DNA from: Saprospiraceae bacterium | GTDB lineage: Bacteria; Bacteroidota; Bacteroidia; Chitinophagales; Saprospiraceae | Assembly (NCBI GenBank): GCA_020631355.1 | Contig: JAHDHL010000009.1 | Coordinates: 1 to 64,000 of the forward strand | Direction of reading: 5' to 3' | DNA length: 64,000 bases | Part shown: positions 44,912 through 53,008 of the stretch, in pieces | Position numbering within the stretch: the first letter of the stretch is position 1 | How the letters are laid out: every line of letters starts with the position of its first letter | Made by a program: the position numbers and the translations under genes | The notes under the pieces: model-generated | Told to the model about the DNA's origin: nothing | The model's database searches: none | Seen by the model: only the letters and a program-made list of their open reading frames with translations

Positions 44912-46035
44912 GGTTGGAATGATTGAATGTTCTTTGCAATGTTAATCATAGTAGGAATGATTTCCAAAATATGTTGGATGGCGCCATCGGTTTTGTATCC
45001 ACCCAAGTCATCCACCTGATATTTCATTTGGGATACATTACCTCTGGATTGTTGTTTCCTTTCCTTTTGGAAGACTCCTGCATCCAAGATGTCTGTGTCA
45101 TATGATGGATGTTTCTTCTTGGAATTAGAGAATCCTTCTCCCATGGAAAAGGAACCGGGTATCTTATATTTCATTTGGGACAAGGACTGAATGACATCAT
45201 CGTCTATGATGTTATAAAAGAATCGACTATCATCACTCCTACAGAAATAGGCCTTGTCGAATGCCTCATTTCCTACTTCTATATCATGTGTGCCCAGTCG
45301 CTTGATCCATCTCGCTGCCCGGTTTTCCGGCCCCAAATAAAAATGATGCTTCCACTCGTTGGGGCAAGTCATTGCTAATTTGAACTGATTGATTTCCAAT
45401 AATGAATCAATGTGGCACTCCAAGGGCATTCCGTTGACATTGCCTCTGATACTGATGATATTTTTCTTTTGATAAAGATGCTCATCCATATGGAAGCCAT
45501 ATCGGTTGACCAAGGCTTGGAACTGCTCGTAATGTGCTACGAATGGCGATTTTTTCTTCCAAGCCGGACGGATTACTTCCACAGCCGATTCGAATGCTCT
45601 TATATTCCTGATTACGGGATAATCTTTTTCTTCCTCAGAAAAATAAAGACGGGATGTCTGCAATACCAGGTCATTGTTGCGTCCCCATAACTTATAAATC
45701 TTTCGATAGGAATAGGCATTATAGGATTTATAATCCTCACCTCCCTTGTAAAAGAAAATGATACGGCTATCCGTAGCAATGTAGGTGGTGGTTTTCTTTT
45801 GCGATTCCTTGAATATCCCTAAGGCAATTAGGGGGAAGATTAGAATGATTATCCACATGAAACTATGCTCCACTTCCAATAAGGCCAATGAGATGACCAA
45901 TATCGAAAGGGCAATCAATGAAATGATGATGGATAAGATAGGGTTGACGGCTTCTGTCTCTCCCTCTTGGACCCATATGATTTTCTCATTCGAGCCCAAT
46001 AAATTACGGAATTGGTCCTCGTATTTTTGAAACAT
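44908..46035 (-). CDS. Two-helix PH-like membrane protein, first of six
   Basis: 375 residues, first gene of the array as transcribed. N-terminal MFQKYEDQFRNLLGSNEKIIW, two helices (PILSIIISLIALSILVISLA, FMWIIILIFPLIALGIF), PH-like YIATDSRIIFFYKGGED...YSYRKIYKLWG, then IRPAWKKKSPF, and the shared domain with RLGTHDIEVGNEAFDKAYFC followed by SFSMGEG. C-terminal ILDAGVF and closing helix (about 350-370). The whole array shares E-x-V/I-I-W, PH-like, W-x-x-K-S-P and G-x-x-D-I-x-x-G-x-x-x-F-D features. I know of no characterised member. Confidence 0.75.
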   Translation of the reverse strand: MFQKYEDQFRNLLGSNEKIIWVQEGETEAVNPILSIIISLIALSILVISLALLEVEHSFMWIIILIFPLIALGIFKESQKKTTTYIATDSRIIFFYKGGEDYKSYNAYSYRKIYKLWGRNNDLVLQTSRLYFSEEEKDYPVIRNIRAFESAVEVIRPAWKKKSPFVAHYEQFQALVNRYGFHMDEHLYQKKNIISIRGNVNGMPLECHIDSLLEINQFKLAMTCPNEWKHHFYLGPENRAARWIKRLGTHDIEVGNEAFDKAYFCRSDDSRFFYNIIDDDVIQSLSQMKYKIPGSFSMGEGFSNSKKKHPSYDTDILDAGVFQKERKQQSRGNVSQMKYQVDDLGGYKTDGAIQHILEIIPTMINIAKNIQSFQP

Positions 46036-46160
46036 GATAGAAGTTGTTTTGATGGATGATAATTATAAGCAATTATCATGGTATTCACCAAAAAATCAGA
46101 CCAATCCAAGGAGAAAGTCGCTGCATGTTATAGTCAGGTTGTATCTGACAATTCTAATTT

Positions 46161-46703
46161 TTAAAGATTAAATCCTTTAGGATTACTCTTTATATATTGA
46201 GCAACTTTCCCGATTATATAGTTTTCTTTATCGATAGAGTAATACTCTTTGTCTAGCTCTGAGAGTCTTTTTGATTGGTCTGTTGTAAAGGTTGGTTCAT
46301 TATTTACATATGATGTATTTTCAAGTATCTGTAATGCCTCAACTAGAATATTTTGAATTCTGATGATATCCATTATTTCAGCTGCTTTCAGGGCTTCATT
46401 TAGAGTTTCACCTTTTGTATTATTTAGATATTGCAGGAACCCGCCATTCTTAACATTCATGTCAAGTAACCAGAAACAGTATAGATTCTTTTCGAATTTG
46501 GATATACGTTGTATGAATTCTTTTTTACTTTCTTGCGGTATATGTTGTTTCTTAGCAATATCTATAAAAACATCACTAATAAGTTTGATATCACTTGTTT
46601 TGTTAGTGGGGATGATATTGCTACTTCGGTGCTCTGCACTAGAATTTTTCTTGCATGCTGTAAGCAGCAGTAATACAAAGAAATAGATGTGAGCATGTCT
46701 CAT
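46161..46703 (-). CDS. DUF4375-like lipoprotein
   Basis: 180 residues with a lipoprotein signal (LLTAC, Cys about residue 17). Residues about 55-125 resemble DUF4375/DMP19-like domains, seen in FWLLDMNVKNGGFLQYLNN (the N-G-G-F-x-Q-Y motif) followed by ALKAAEIMDI. The family is of unknown role and is often associated with polymorphic-toxin immunity loci, but that is association, not function. AT-rich compared with the array, 125 nt upstream of it and in the same direction. Confidence 0.6.
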   Translation of the reverse strand: MRHAHIYFFVLLLLTACKKNSSAEHRSSNIIPTNKTSDIKLISDVFIDIAKKQHIPQESKKEFIQRISKFEKNLYCFWLLDMNVKNGGFLQYLNNTKGETLNEALKAAEIMDIIRIQNILVEALQILENTSYVNNEPTFTTDQSKRLSELDKEYYSIDKENYIIGKVAQYIKSNPKGFNL

Positions 46704-46750
46704 AAGTGGAAAGAATAAATAATGCTTAACAATGAAATGAATATTTAAGA

Positions 46751-47092
46751 CTATTTCGTAGTATACTTATCAAGTATTTCATCATATAATTCATCAATAT
46801 GTTTAGGAATACCATGCTGATAAATTTTCAACTCCTTTCCCTTGATATGTGTGAAAAATATTTTATCCAAATTAATTTCTAATTTCCCTTTTGAATATTC
46901 TGCTTGCCACCATTCATGAAATTCTTCTTCATCAAAAGTAAATGCATCGTATACAGGATACTTGAATTCAGAAGTCTAATAAAACCCCTTATTTACGTTA
47001 TTTATAATCGTCTCCATTAAGTTTTCCACATCCTCATAGTCCTCATGTTTTTCTTCATCAACATTTTTATCAAGTTCTTTTTTGGATATTTT
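46751..47092 (-). pseudogene. Decayed ORF with internal TAG
   Basis: On the minus strand one frame reads on both sides of a TAG (plus-strand 46976-46978), with a TAA bounding it upstream (47093-47095). The part after TAG has FDEEEFHEWWQAEYSKGKLE and ends KHIDELYDEILDKYTTK; the part before is Lys/Glu-rich. There is no good start codon. Composition is AT-rich. It looks like a relic of a small gene; family not recognised. Confidence 0.5.
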
Positions 47093-47129
47093 TTACTTTT
47101 TCATTTTTTCTTTGCTAACAATAGAAAAA

Positions 47130-47167
47130 AACATCCCTTTCAAACCATATAGGATGAAAGGGATGTT
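47130..47167 (-). terminator. Terminator of the fructose-bisphosphatase gene
   Basis: Stem AACATCCCTTTCA (47130-47142) against TGAAAGGGATGTT (47155-47167), thirteen pairs. On the minus strand it is followed by a run of T, 8 nt after the fbp stop codon. Confidence 0.85.
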
Positions 47168-47174
47168 AATGTGC

Positions 47175-48188
47175 CTAGCTCAAAACAGGCGAGGCACTAT
47201 ATCTTTCGACAAAGGCTTTCATCTCATCCACCATTTGTGGAGAACCAATCACAATGGAAGCCCTTTGGTGCAATTCAGTCGGTTTGATGTCCATGATGCG
47301 CTGTAAACGGGTATTGATGGATTTTCCGCCGGCTTGCTCCATAATGAATGACATTGGATTACATTCATATAATAATCTCAATTTCCCATCAGGATACTTT
47401 CTTGTACTTGGATAAAGGAAAATACCTCCTTGGAATAGGATTCTGTGGATATCCGCTACCATCGTACCGATATAACGAAGCCTTAGATTCTCGTCACTGC
47501 AGTTATCCACATAACGACGCATCTCAAGGTCGAACTTGCTGTAATATCCTTGATTGATGGAATAATACTGTCCCGTTTTAGGAATCTGTATATTTCTGTG
47601 CGATAGGCAGAACTCTCCGATACTAGGGTCTAGTGTGAAACCATTCACACCATGTCCGGTCGTGTAGACCAAGATGGTGGAAGTACCATAAATGACATAA
47701 CCTGCGGCAATCTGCTCCACACCTTTTTGTAGGAAGTCCTCCAACTTACAGGGCCCATCATCCGGACTGATTCTCCTGTAAATACTGAAGATGGTACCTA
47801 CCGATACATTCACATCAATATTGGAAGAACCATCCAATGGATCAAATAATACCACATACTTGGCATTCTTGGATTCGATGGCCTTGAGTGGAACGAAGTC
47901 CTCGTTTTCCTCTGATGCAATACCACAACACTCACCGCTGCCACTCAGGCATTCTATGAGTTTGTCATTGGCATACATATCCAGTTTCTGAACGGATTCT
48001 CCGGAGGAATTCTCCGCACCATGAACTCCAAGGATGTTCACGAGTCCTGCTCGGTTGACTTCCCTGTTCACGATTTTGGCCGCAACACCGATATCCCGCA
48101 ACAATGCGGTCAATTCTCCTGTTGCAAAATGGAAATCCTTTTGGCTTTTGATGATGAATTCATCTAGGGTAACAATTCTATTTGGCAT
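47175..48188 (-). CDS. fbp: Class I fructose-1,6-bisphosphatase
   Basis: 337 residues, the usual size. Signature [19 protein letters not shown] (about 122-140) holds the metal ligands; [12 protein letters not shown] near residue 275 is the C-terminal family signature. It removes phosphate from fructose-1,6-bisphosphate in gluconeogenesis, in the cytoplasm. Start [12 protein letters not shown] is preceded by a spacious intergenic region shared with the adhesin operon. A strong terminator follows. Confidence 0.95.
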   Translation of the reverse strand: MPNRIVTLDEFIIKSQKDFHFATGELTALLRDIGVAAKIVNREVNRAGLVNILGVHGAENSSGESVQKLDMYANDKLIECLSGSGECCGIASEENEDFVPLKAIESKNAKYVVLFDPLDGSSNIDVNVSVGTIFSIYRRISPDDGPCKLEDFLQKGVEQIAAGYVIYGTSTILVYTTGHGVNGFTLDPSIGEFCLSHRNIQIPKTGQYYSINQGYYSKFDLEMRRYVDNCSDENLRLRYIGTMVADIHRILFQGGIFLYPSTRKYPDGKLRLLYECNPMSFIMEQAGGKSINTRLQRIMDIKPTELHQRASIVIGSPQMVDEMKAFVERYSASPVLS

Positions 48189-48580
48189 GAGCTAAGTTTT
48201 ATTTGGTGATGCAATTGTAATTAGGCTTAGAAATTAATGGATTCCTATTGGAGTCCGACATCACTACAGTTAGGATTGCAAAAATAATACTAAAAAAATC
48301 AAGGAGTGGTGTAAAAATCATCTGTTTGTTGAAAACATTATTTTGTTAACGGCGTATAACGCTTGAAAGATGCTTGTTATTGTCACAATTTTTGTGTCAC
48401 GAACAAGCATAATGGACACTAATGCACTCTTACCATCAATAGTTTACATCTAAATCCTTGATTTAATGTGAATTATTCTAGAAATTAGAAATTCATACAT
48501 TCATAAGACCTTTTGACAATTATTCAAGGCTCTCGGGTTAGTATGATAACCTGTAGCTCAGGTATGAGAATCCAATTCGA
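48189..48580. other. Divergent promoter region of fbp and the adhesin operon
   Basis: About 390 bp, AT-rich, no gene. It must serve both directions. It holds the hairpin at 48370-48410; no clear TAnnTTTG box was seen. Confidence 0.5.
48370..48410. promoter_or_regulatory. Long interrupted palindrome (operator or leader hairpin)
   Basis: Outer arms ATGCTTGTT (48370-48378) and AACAAGCAT (48402-48410) pair perfectly over nine positions; inner CACAA/TTGTG (48384-48388, 48392-48396) pair with loop TTT. TGTCAC also repeats at 48381-48386 and 48395-48400. A nearly two-fold-symmetric site between divergent genes suggests a regulator-binding operator or an mRNA hairpin. No T-run follows, so it is not a terminator. 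Confidence 0.5.
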
Positions 48581-51500
48581 ATGAGAATAAAAATCAACTC
48601 CCTTCTTCTACAAGCAACCGTTGTTTGCAGCCTTATCCTATTATCATTTTCCTCTGTACAAGCTACCCACATTGTTGGTGGAGAGCTGAATTATGAGTGT
48701 TTGGGTAATGATGAGTATGAAATTTCCCTTACGGTATTCAGGGATTGTTTCAATGGTAACCCACAGGCTTATTTCGATGACCCTGCCTCGATAGGTATCT
48801 TTGATGTGAACAATAATCTGGTGACGAATCTGGGGCAGAATGGTCAGTTACTCATACCTCTGATGAATGACGATACCCTCGACCCCACATTATTTGATAG
48901 TTGTTTGGTCGTACCTCCCAATGTTTGTGTGCATCGGACCACATACAGGGATACCATTACGCTTCCGTTCACTCTTGGAGGATACCAGCTTTCCTATCAA
49001 AGGTGTTGTAGGAACCAAACCATACAAAATATCGTGAATCCCTTGGCTACGGGAGCCACGTACTATAATTTCATCTCCGAACAATCCTTGGCTGAATGTA
49101 ATTCGAGTGCAGTCTTCAAGGAATGGCCCCCCAATTATATATGTGTCAATGAACCCATTGTATTTGACCATTCGGCCTTAGATATTGACGGCGATTCTTT
49201 GGTCTACATACTATGTACCCCCTTTGATGGGGCTGACCAACAAAATCCTCAACCACAGCCACCTAATCCTCCACCTTATGATAATGTGACTTGGTTGGAC
49301 CCACCATATGATTTGAATAATGTAATGGGTGGTGTGCCGCTAGCGATTGACTCGGAAACAGGACTACTGACAGGAACACCAAATACCATCGGGCAGTTTG
49401 TTGTGGGTATATGTGTGGAAGAATATAGGAATGGAGTGCTGATTTCAACATCCCGTAGGGATTTCCAATATAATGTAGGACTATGTGGAGAGGCTATTTC
49501 CTCTTTCTTCGCTCCGGCAGTGGATTGCGATGGCTTCACGGTGAATTTTACTAACCAAAGCCAGGATGCCCCTTCATACTTGTGGGATTTTGGAGATCCT
49601 AACACAACCTTGGATGTTTCCACAGCGACCAATCCATCCTATACGTACCCGGATACGGGTTTGTATACCATTACCTTGATTGCCGGCCCGAATGAATTGT
49701 GTGCAGATACCTCATTCAGTACGGTTTCGGTACAGATTCCATCCTTATTTGTGGATTTTGATTTGAGTATCATTGATGGTTGCGTCTTTCCTGCACAGGT
49801 ATCCTTTGATGATTTATCATTCGATACGATTAGTACCATCGTGGAATGGGATTGGCAATTCAGTAATGGAGATAGTTCCGATGAACAGGACCCCATTTGG
49901 TATCTCACGGAGTCCGGGGTGTATTCGGCAACCCTTACTGCTACTGCAGCAAATGGTTGTCAGGTATCCCATACGGATTTCATTTCCATAGACGTATTAG
50001 AATTAGGATTGCAGGATACAGCCGAAATATGTGTGGATGGTTCCGTTGTACTGAATCCGGGCACAGACCCGAATCTGACGTATACTTGGTCTCCCGGAGA
50101 GACATTGAGTAGTACGACCTCTCCAAGCCCGACAGCCAATCCGTTGGGTACTACAACGTACTACCTGACAGTCGAGGATAATCAGGGTTGTATCTATAAT
50201 GATAGTGTTCAGGTCAATGTCAATGAACTCATCATTGATTTTGATGACCAAATTGATTATTGTGAGGGAGATACGGTACAACTTCATGATGGTGCTGAAC
50301 CGAATCTGAATTATATCTGGCTACCAGATGAGAATTTGATTGATGGTAACACAGGTACACCTTCTGTTTATCCAGATGGGCCGGCCCAGTATACCGTTAC
50401 GGTATTCGATAGCAATACAGGGTGTTTTTATCAGGATACCATTGATTTGGAACCAATCATTGATGAGGAACTACCTGATGATTTGGAAATATGTGATGGT
50501 GAATCCATTAGTATCAATCCGAATCCTAATTTGAATTATACCTATTCATGGTCCCCGGCAGGAACATTGAATGATCCGAATGACCCGAATCCGATAGCTA
50601 CTCCTAGTAATACTACAACCTATTCCGTAGATATTTTTGATGCAGCGAATAATTGTATCATCACCAGGGAAGTCACGGTAATGGTGAATCCTTTGCCAGA
50701 ATTGAATTCGGATAGCTTATCTATTTGTAGGAATACGACCTCATCTTTGAATCCTGGAGGAAATCCTAATTTCAATTATACTTGGTCTCCCACAGATGGC
50801 CTGGATGATGCCAATGCGCCTAATCCTAGTTTAACAGCAACGGTAAATGGCGAGACCACATATACGGTAACGATAGTGAATCCTACAACCAATTGTGTAT
50901 ATGTGGATTCAATTAAGGTTTTGGTGCCGGAAGATGTTGAAGTTACTGCGAGTGATGATGAAATTGTATGCGAAACCACATTAGAAATATCAGCAACTAC
51001 CAATACTGGTACGACATTCGAATGGTTCTCTGACCAACAATTGACGAATTCGATAGGAAATGGAGCTGATTTGGAAGTTGCTCCCGGAGAAAGTAGCACC
51101 TATTATGTTGTTACGACAGACCAATATGGTTGTTCTTCTACAGATGAGGTGACGGTTGGGAGTCAGGCAACAAATGTGGATGTACCTGCCCAAGTAGCGG
51201 TGTGTGAGGATAATGAGATTGTTATGGAAGCCATTAATAATAAGCCGGATGATATACTGACCTATCAATGGTTGCCAGAGGAATTCATCACAAACGGAGG
51301 AAATACAAGTACACCTACCGTTCTCGTTGGAGATGATGAAGTATTGACATTGATAGTCGAGAACCAATATGGTTGTTCTGACACATTATTTGTACCACTG
51401 GATGTTGTGGAGAATACAATAAATTTGATGGCTACGGCTGATCCTGACTCGATTTATCCCGGAGAGAGTTCGCAATTGGAGGCAACGATGGGTAATTATA

Positions 51501-51937
51501 GCTATCAATGGTCATTGGGGAATCTTCTGGATGATGATATGATTCAGAACCCTGTGGCTACACCTCCCGAGACAACAACATTCGATGTGTTTGTAGAAGA
51601 TGAAGCTGGCTGTAAGGATACAGCTTCCGTGACGGTTTTCCTCAAGGATTTCCAATGCGAAATACCATTCATATTCGTTCCGAATGCCTTTACGCCGGAT
51701 AATGATGGAATGAATGATGTATTCTTCGTCAGAGGTAATGCAATTGATGAAATGTACATGGCTGTATATAACCGTTGGGGAGAGAAATTATTTGAGACAA
51801 GGGATTTGAATACAGGCTGGGATGGTACATACAAGGGTAAGGAATTACCACCGGATGTGTATGGATACTTCTTGGAATTGAGATGCCTGAATGGTGAGGA
51901 ATATTTCACCAAAGGAAATGTAACCTTAATTAGATAA
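48581..51937 (+). CDS. T9SS-exported adhesin-like protein (PKD/Ig repeats, CHU_C)
   Basis: 1118 residues with a signal peptide ending VQA. The N-terminal domain (THIVGGELNYECLGNDEYEI) to about 300 is of a type common in T9SS surface proteins. About two PKD domains follow (SYLWDFGDPN, EWDWQFSNGD), then about six Ig-like repeats of the W-x-P...NP-x-A-x-P...T-T-x-Y type. The C-terminal 85 residues (FVPNAFTPDNDGMNDVFFV, YNRWGEKLFE, GWDGTYKGK, ending YFTKGNVTLIR) are a type B (CHU_C) sorting domain. It should be exported to the surface. It heads an operon with a PorP-like and a PorE-like protein. Confidence 0.9.
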   Translation: MRIKINSLLLQATVVCSLILLSFSSVQATHIVGGELNYECLGNDEYEISLTVFRDCFNGNPQAYFDDPASIGIFDVNNNLVTNLGQNGQLLIPLMNDDTLDPTLFDSCLVVPPNVCVHRTTYRDTITLPFTLGGYQLSYQRCCRNQTIQNIVNPLATGATYYNFISEQSLAECNSSAVFKEWPPNYICVNEPIVFDHSALDIDGDSLVYILCTPFDGADQQNPQPQPPNPPPYDNVTWLDPPYDLNNVMGGVPLAIDSETGLLTGTPNTIGQFVVGICVEEYRNGVLISTSRRDFQYNVGLCGEAISSFFAPAVDCDGFTVNFTNQSQDAPSYLWDFGDPNTTLDVSTATNPSYTYPDTGLYTITLIAGPNELCADTSFSTVSVQIPSLFVDFDLSIIDGCVFPAQVSFDDLSFDTISTIVEWDWQFSNGDSSDEQDPIWYLTESGVYSATLTATAANGCQVSHTDFISIDVLELGLQDTAEICVDGSVVLNPGTDPNLTYTWSPGETLSSTTSPSPTANPLGTTTYYLTVEDNQGCIYNDSVQVNVNELIIDFDDQIDYCEGDTVQLHDGAEPNLNYIWLPDENLIDGNTGTPSVYPDGPAQYTVTVFDSNTGCFYQDTIDLEPIIDEELPDDLEICDGESISINPNPNLNYTYSWSPAGTLNDPNDPNPIATPSNTTTYSVDIFDAANNCIITREVTVMVNPLPELNSDSLSICRNTTSSLNPGGNPNFNYTWSPTDGLDDANAPNPSLTATVNGETTYTVTIVNPTTNCVYVDSIKVLVPEDVEVTASDDEIVCETTLEISATTNTGTTFEWFSDQQLTNSIGNGADLEVAPGESSTYYVVTTDQYGCSSTDEVTVGSQATNVDVPAQVAVCEDNEIVMEAINNKPDDILTYQWLPEEFITNGGNTSTPTVLVGDDEVLTLIVENQYGCSDTLFVPLDVVENTINLMATADPDSIYPGESSQLEATMGNYSYQWSLGNLLDDDMIQNPVATPPETTTFDVFVEDEAGCKDTASVTVFLKDFQCEIPFIFVPNAFTPDNDGMNDVFFVRGNAIDEMYMAVYNRWGEKLFETRDLNTGWDGTYKGKELPPDVYGYFLELRCLNGEEYFTKGNVTLIR

Positions 51938-51969
51938 CCAACCCCAAACAGGGAATACAATCATCAGAA

Positions 51970-52983
51970 ATGAGAAAGTTATTATTACAGGTCATATGTG
52001 TTTTGTGCTTTTTTTGGGGGATGAATACCTCGGTACAAGGGCAAGACATTCATTATGCGCAGTTTCATAATGTACCCTTGTATCAGAGTCCGGCCATGAC
52101 CGGATTGATGAATGGGGATTACAGAATATCAGGAGTATACCGTTCACAATGGGAATCTGTTCCTGTGCAGTATAGGACATTCGGTCTGGGATTCGATATG
52201 AAAGTCTTAGAATCGAAGTCTGGCGTCTTGGGTGCTGGATTATTCATTAGCAGGGACCAGGCGGGCGATTCCAATTTATCATTAACGACCATCAATTTGT
52301 CTGCTGCATATACCCTTAGAATGGGAAAGAAATCCTTGGTTACTTTGGGGTTTAATGTCGGGTCAGGACAAAGGTCATTCGATTTTTTAAGATTGACATT
52401 TGATAATCAATTCAATGGTGACCAATTTATTCCGGATAGTAATACGGGAGAGAATTTCGAGAATACCAACAATTTCTATATTGATTTAGGAACCGGACTC
52501 AATTACCGATTCCAAGCCAGTCGTAGGACAAAGTTGGATATAGGAGTGGGTGCCATGCACCTCAATCAACCGGACCAAGCCTTTGACGACGATGATGAAA
52601 TCAATTTGCCAATGCGACTCACGGCATATCTCAATGGTTCTTTCAGAATGAATGCCAAGTCGGATATGCTCATCAGGGGCTTGTTCCATAACCAATCACC
52701 TTATCAGGAAACCGCATTTGGTTTGGGATGGAGATACCACCTCTCATTCAAGAAAAGCAAGGAGACCGCCCTTTCTTTTTCTACTCATTACAGATTGGGG
52801 GATGCAATCATTCCCATGATAGAAATAGACTACGGTCCTTGGAGAGGAGGCCTGTCCTATGATATCAATATATCGGATTTCAATGTGGCAACCAACAATA
52901 GGGGAGGGCCTGAGATTACACTGATGTATATCATCACGAAAGTAAAACCACTGCCGGAATATAAGGCTTGTCCTATATTCTAA
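51970..52983 (+). CDS. PorP/SprF-like outer-membrane protein, first copy
   Basis: 337 residues with signal peptide ending VQGQ. PorP/SprF family: DIHYAQFHNVPLYQSPAMTG near the start (family opening), NGDYRISGVYRSQW, SGVLGAGLFISRDQAGDSN, and a barrel whose end reads GGPEITLMYI. These proteins form the outer-membrane anchor or translocation partner of T9SS type B cargo such as the adhesin just upstream (32 nt). The second copy at 60903 has the same layout. Confidence 0.9.
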   Translation: MRKLLLQVICVLCFFWGMNTSVQGQDIHYAQFHNVPLYQSPAMTGLMNGDYRISGVYRSQWESVPVQYRTFGLGFDMKVLESKSGVLGAGLFISRDQAGDSNLSLTTINLSAAYTLRMGKKSLVTLGFNVGSGQRSFDFLRLTFDNQFNGDQFIPDSNTGENFENTNNFYIDLGTGLNYRFQASRRTKLDIGVGAMHLNQPDQAFDDDDEINLPMRLTAYLNGSFRMNAKSDMLIRGLFHNQSPYQETAFGLGWRYHLSFKKSKETALSFSTHYRLGDAIIPMIEIDYGPWRGGLSYDINISDFNVATNNRGGPEITLMYIITKVKPLPEYKACPIF

Positions 52984-53008
52984 ACAACTTCAAATAAATA
53001 CATATCAG

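Noticed and set aside
46161-46703. DUF4375-like gene as first gene of the paralogue array
   Set aside because: A 125-nt gap, different composition and no shared domain; it is left as a separate neighbour.
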